Translations under genes and position numbers: made by a program
From: JBGAHD01 sp044226395
GTDB lineage: Bacteria > Pseudomonadota > Gammaproteobacteria > Xanthomonadales > Ahniellaceae
Assembly (NCBI GenBank): GCA_044226395.1
Contig: JBGAHD010000002.1
Span: 620,001-684,000, forward strand
Direction: 5' to 3'
Length of the DNA stretch: 64,000 nt
Notes under the pieces: model-generated
Databases searched by the model: none
Seen by the model: only the letters and a program-made list of their open reading frames with translations
Told to the model about the DNA's origin: nothing
Shown: positions 62,185-64,000 of the stretch, one piece after another
Position numbering within the stretch: the first letter of the stretch is position 1
Layout: the number at the start of each line of letters is the position of its first letter

Positions 62185-62294
62185 CTCGTGTCGCCACGCG
62201 ACCTCTCGTCCGTTGTTGTGTTGGAACGTCGACGTCGGGCGTCGACGCGCGCGCGACGGTTCGCGCGCGACCCACGCGAGATCAGGAGTCTGTC
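62185..62294 (+). promoter_or_regulatory. double-hairpin leader module, copy 3
   Basis: GTGTCGC (62188) and CTCGTCCGTTG are followed by hairpin 1 at 62227-62247 (CGTCGACG around TCGGG) and hairpin 2 at 62248-62269 (CGCGCGCGA-CGGT-TCGCGCGCG), then AGGAG and ATG 62295. Hairpin 1 differs in sequence from the other copies but keeps full pairing. Confidence 0.75.
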
Positions 62295-63776
62295 ATGCAC
62301 GGAAAGGAAGCGAGTCCCCTGCGGCGATTGGCCGCGATCACGGCCCTGGGCGTCGCCGCCCTGTTGACCGGGCCCACGGCGAAAGCCGTGAACTTCGAGG
62401 AGACCCTGGGCGACACGGTCGATCATTCGGATGGCAAGGACGTGAAGCGCTTCAGCGGTTGCGTGCAGGGTGGCGGAAGCATCCTGGTCAGCACGCGCGC
62501 CGTCGATCCGAATTCGTTCGTCAGGCACGCGGAAGCGGTGATGGTCGACACCAATGGCGTGCTGCAATGGCGACACCAGTATCAAGTCGAGGATCAGAGC
62601 ACGATCGCGACGGCGGTGATCCCCGTGCCGAAGGTCGGCGACTGGTCCGAAGGCTTCGTGATCACGGGCCAGCGCACGGGACCGACGACCAAGGCCTTCG
62701 TCATGAAGATCGGTTGCGACGGCAAGGTCCAGTGGACGACCGTGCTCAACTCCCTCAACACCCTGCCCGGGCGCGGCATCGCCAACGATCTCGCCGTGTT
62801 GAAGGCGGGCTCGGGCGCCGCGATCGGCATCGTCGCGGTGGGCAGCTATTCCTTCATCGACAGTTCCAGCGGGCCGTCGTACTTGCGCTATCAGGGGCGC
62901 ATCACGCGACTGGGCTTCGATGGCAGCGTGACGTGGGACCGCACGCTCACGCGCAGTGATAATTCCGCCGGCATCCAGTTGCGCGCGGTCGATGCGCTGC
63001 CCGTGGGCAATGACGTTCATATCGTCGTCGCGGGCTCGACCGTGGTCGGCACGGACTGGGGCAACGACCGGCGCGCGCTGTTCTATCGCCTGCCCTTGTC
63101 GTCCATGGTCGGCTGTGTCGCTTACCTAGGTGATGACGACGATATGGCCAATGATGACTTCAATGGCATCGACGCGATGATGGATGGTCGGATCGGCCTG
63201 GTCGGCACCACGCAGAACGGCAACTTGCCACGTAACGTGCTCTTGGCCAGGGTCAATGCCAATGCGTGCAACTTTGGGCTGTATCGCGGATGGTCGGTCG
63301 CGGGTGAAAGCATCACCGGCGAAGACATCGTCGAGACCTTGGGCACCGCGGGCCAGAGCGCGGGCCTCGCGATCACGGGCGACTTGACCGCGCAACTGGG
63401 CGGCAACACTTCGCATATCTCCGCGGTCAACGTGGCCACGCTCAATCCGACGCTGGTGCACCAGCGCTATGGCACGGCCGGCATGGGAGAGACTTGGCTG
63501 AGAGGGCTCGATGTCTTCGGCACGCGGTTGCTGGCCGCGGGCACTCGCGAGGACATCGGCGCGCAAGATGGCGAGAAGCTCTATCTGGTGGCGACTGATC
63601 CGGCATTCGCGACGATGTGCTCGCTCAATTACACCCCAACGCCCGTGACACTGTTCTACGACCCCATGAACTATCAGGACACGCCGCCGCCGGGGCCGGG
63701 CGGCTATGCGACGACGACGACGGACAAGGAACCCATCACGTTTCAAAACTACTGCTGCGCGCCGGGACCTGGCTGA
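62295..63776 (+). CDS. exported tandem paralogue 3, beta-propeller-like, unknown function
   Basis: The 493-residue precursor starts MHGKEASPLRRLAAITALGV and has the family opening block DVKRFSGCVQGGGSILVSTR. Shared internal motifs are VLQWRHQYQ, SVTWDRTLTRSDNSAGIQLRAV, GESITGEDIVETL and LRGLDVFGTRLLAAGTR. It ends in YCCAPGPG. AGGAG precedes the ATG. A hairpin with 9-bp arms lies after the stop (63796-63827). It is more similar in layout to paralogue 2 than to paralogue 1. Function is unknown. Confidence 0.7.
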   Translation: MHGKEASPLRRLAAITALGVAALLTGPTAKAVNFEETLGDTVDHSDGKDVKRFSGCVQGGGSILVSTRAVDPNSFVRHAEAVMVDTNGVLQWRHQYQVEDQSTIATAVIPVPKVGDWSEGFVITGQRTGPTTKAFVMKIGCDGKVQWTTVLNSLNTLPGRGIANDLAVLKAGSGAAIGIVAVGSYSFIDSSSGPSYLRYQGRITRLGFDGSVTWDRTLTRSDNSAGIQLRAVDALPVGNDVHIVVAGSTVVGTDWGNDRRALFYRLPLSSMVGCVAYLGDDDDMANDDFNGIDAMMDGRIGLVGTTQNGNLPRNVLLARVNANACNFGLYRGWSVAGESITGEDIVETLGTAGQSAGLAITGDLTAQLGGNTSHISAVNVATLNPTLVHQRYGTAGMGETWLRGLDVFGTRLLAAGTREDIGAQDGEKLYLVATDPAFATMCSLNYTPTPVTLFYDPMNYQDTPPPGPGGYATTTTDKEPITFQNYCCAPGPG

Positions 63777-63795
63777 TCCGCGCGAACGATGATGG

Positions 63796-63827
63796 CTCGT
63801 CGCGTCGCCGCGGGGCGCCGCGACGAG
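63796..63827 (+). terminator. hairpin after paralogue 3
   Basis: CTCGTCGCG (63796-63804) pairs with CGCGACGAG (63819-63827) 20 bp after the stop codon. No T-run follows. It separates this gene from the next copy of the leader module. Confidence 0.6.
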
Positions 63828-63883
63828 TGCCCGCGTTCATGCCTGGCGCATTCGATCGACACGCGTGATTGGTTACGCCACCT

Positions 63884-63989
63884 GTCGTGTCACGCGTTCT
63901 CGCACGTTGAGCTTGATGTGAGTCGATGTCCGCATCGACTCCGGCGCGCGAATGGTCGCGCGTCGAAGCACCAGGATCAGGAGTGCACC
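63884..63989 (+). promoter_or_regulatory. double-hairpin leader module, copy 4
   Basis: GTGTC (63887) is followed by hairpin 1 at 63920-63941 (GAGTCGATG/CATCGACTC around TCCG) and hairpin 2 at 63945-63962 (CGCGCGA-ATGG-TCGCGCG), then CAGGAG before ATG 63990. It shows the array continues beyond the window. Confidence 0.75.
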
Positions 63990-64000
63990 ATGCATACGGA
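63990..64000 (+). CDS. start of a fourth tandem paralogue (cut by window edge)
   Basis: Only ATG CAT ACG GA is visible. The start is inferred from the leader module and CAGGAG at the same spacing as before the other three genes; the first residues, Met-His, match paralogues 2 and 3. Confidence 0.55.

Overview
This is a GC-rich window, dense with genes, from what looks like a gammaproteobacterium of the Lysobacterales (Xanthomonadales). That placement is an inference. It rests on the very high GC at third codon positions, the starch-utilisation set (TonB receptor of the Xanthomonas/Caulobacter type, LacI repressor, GPH-type sugar transporter, several GH13 enzymes, GH97), the halogenase plus DUF6445 pair, and the absence of any other lineage marker. 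No rRNA, tRNA, IS element or CRISPR array was seen. Most long opposite-strand reading frames are GC-driven shadows.

Layout. (1) About 1-5.8 kb and 14-28.7 kb form a maltodextrin/starch regulon in two blocks. It has a cytoplasmic alpha-glucosidase, an MFS transporter, an exported amylase, a LacI-type repressor, a TonB-dependent receptor, an exported GH13 enzyme with a C-terminal binding module, a pullulanase and a SusB-like GH97. A DUF6445 protein, an esterase and a flavin-dependent halogenase are interleaved. A 14-bp LacI-type palindrome (TGCAAACGTATTCA or close variants) sits in the divergent promoters of both blocks and ties them together: the receptor imports maltodextrins released by the exported enzymes, the MFS protein crosses the inner membrane, and the alpha-glucosidase finishes hydrolysis. 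(2) 5.9-13.9 kb is mixed: a CPA2 antiporter, an orphan MacB/FtsX-type permease, a VOC protein, a DUF1579-like exported protein with a divergent WYL regulator, and an AbiEi/AbiEii type IV toxin-antitoxin pair. (3) 28.8-44.8 kb holds very large proteins: a 2338-residue SpvB/RHS protein with a polyglycine hinge, a paralogous pair of unknown beta-rich proteins, a small methyltransferase, and a two-gene operon of 1167- and 1079-residue proteins. The second of these ends in a candidate HNH-like nuclease module. (4) 45-50.3 kb is a leftward surface-glycan operon (WecB, a helical-repeat protein, a GT2-GT4 fusion, a methyltransferase). (5) 50.9-53.4 kb is a roadblock/LC7 plus small GTPase switch module. 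(6) 53.5-64 kb encodes exported proteins: a metzincin protease with six C-terminal repeats, a BNR-like/DUF1906 fusion, and three complete plus one truncated tandem paralogues. Each paralogue has its own leader with two consecutive hairpins.

The most unusual features are the tandem paralogue array with its recurrent double-hairpin leaders, the 41.3-44.8/38.0-41.3 kb giant-protein operon, and the paired unknown proteins downstream of the RHS gene. Functions were assigned by reading motifs only; no database search was run.
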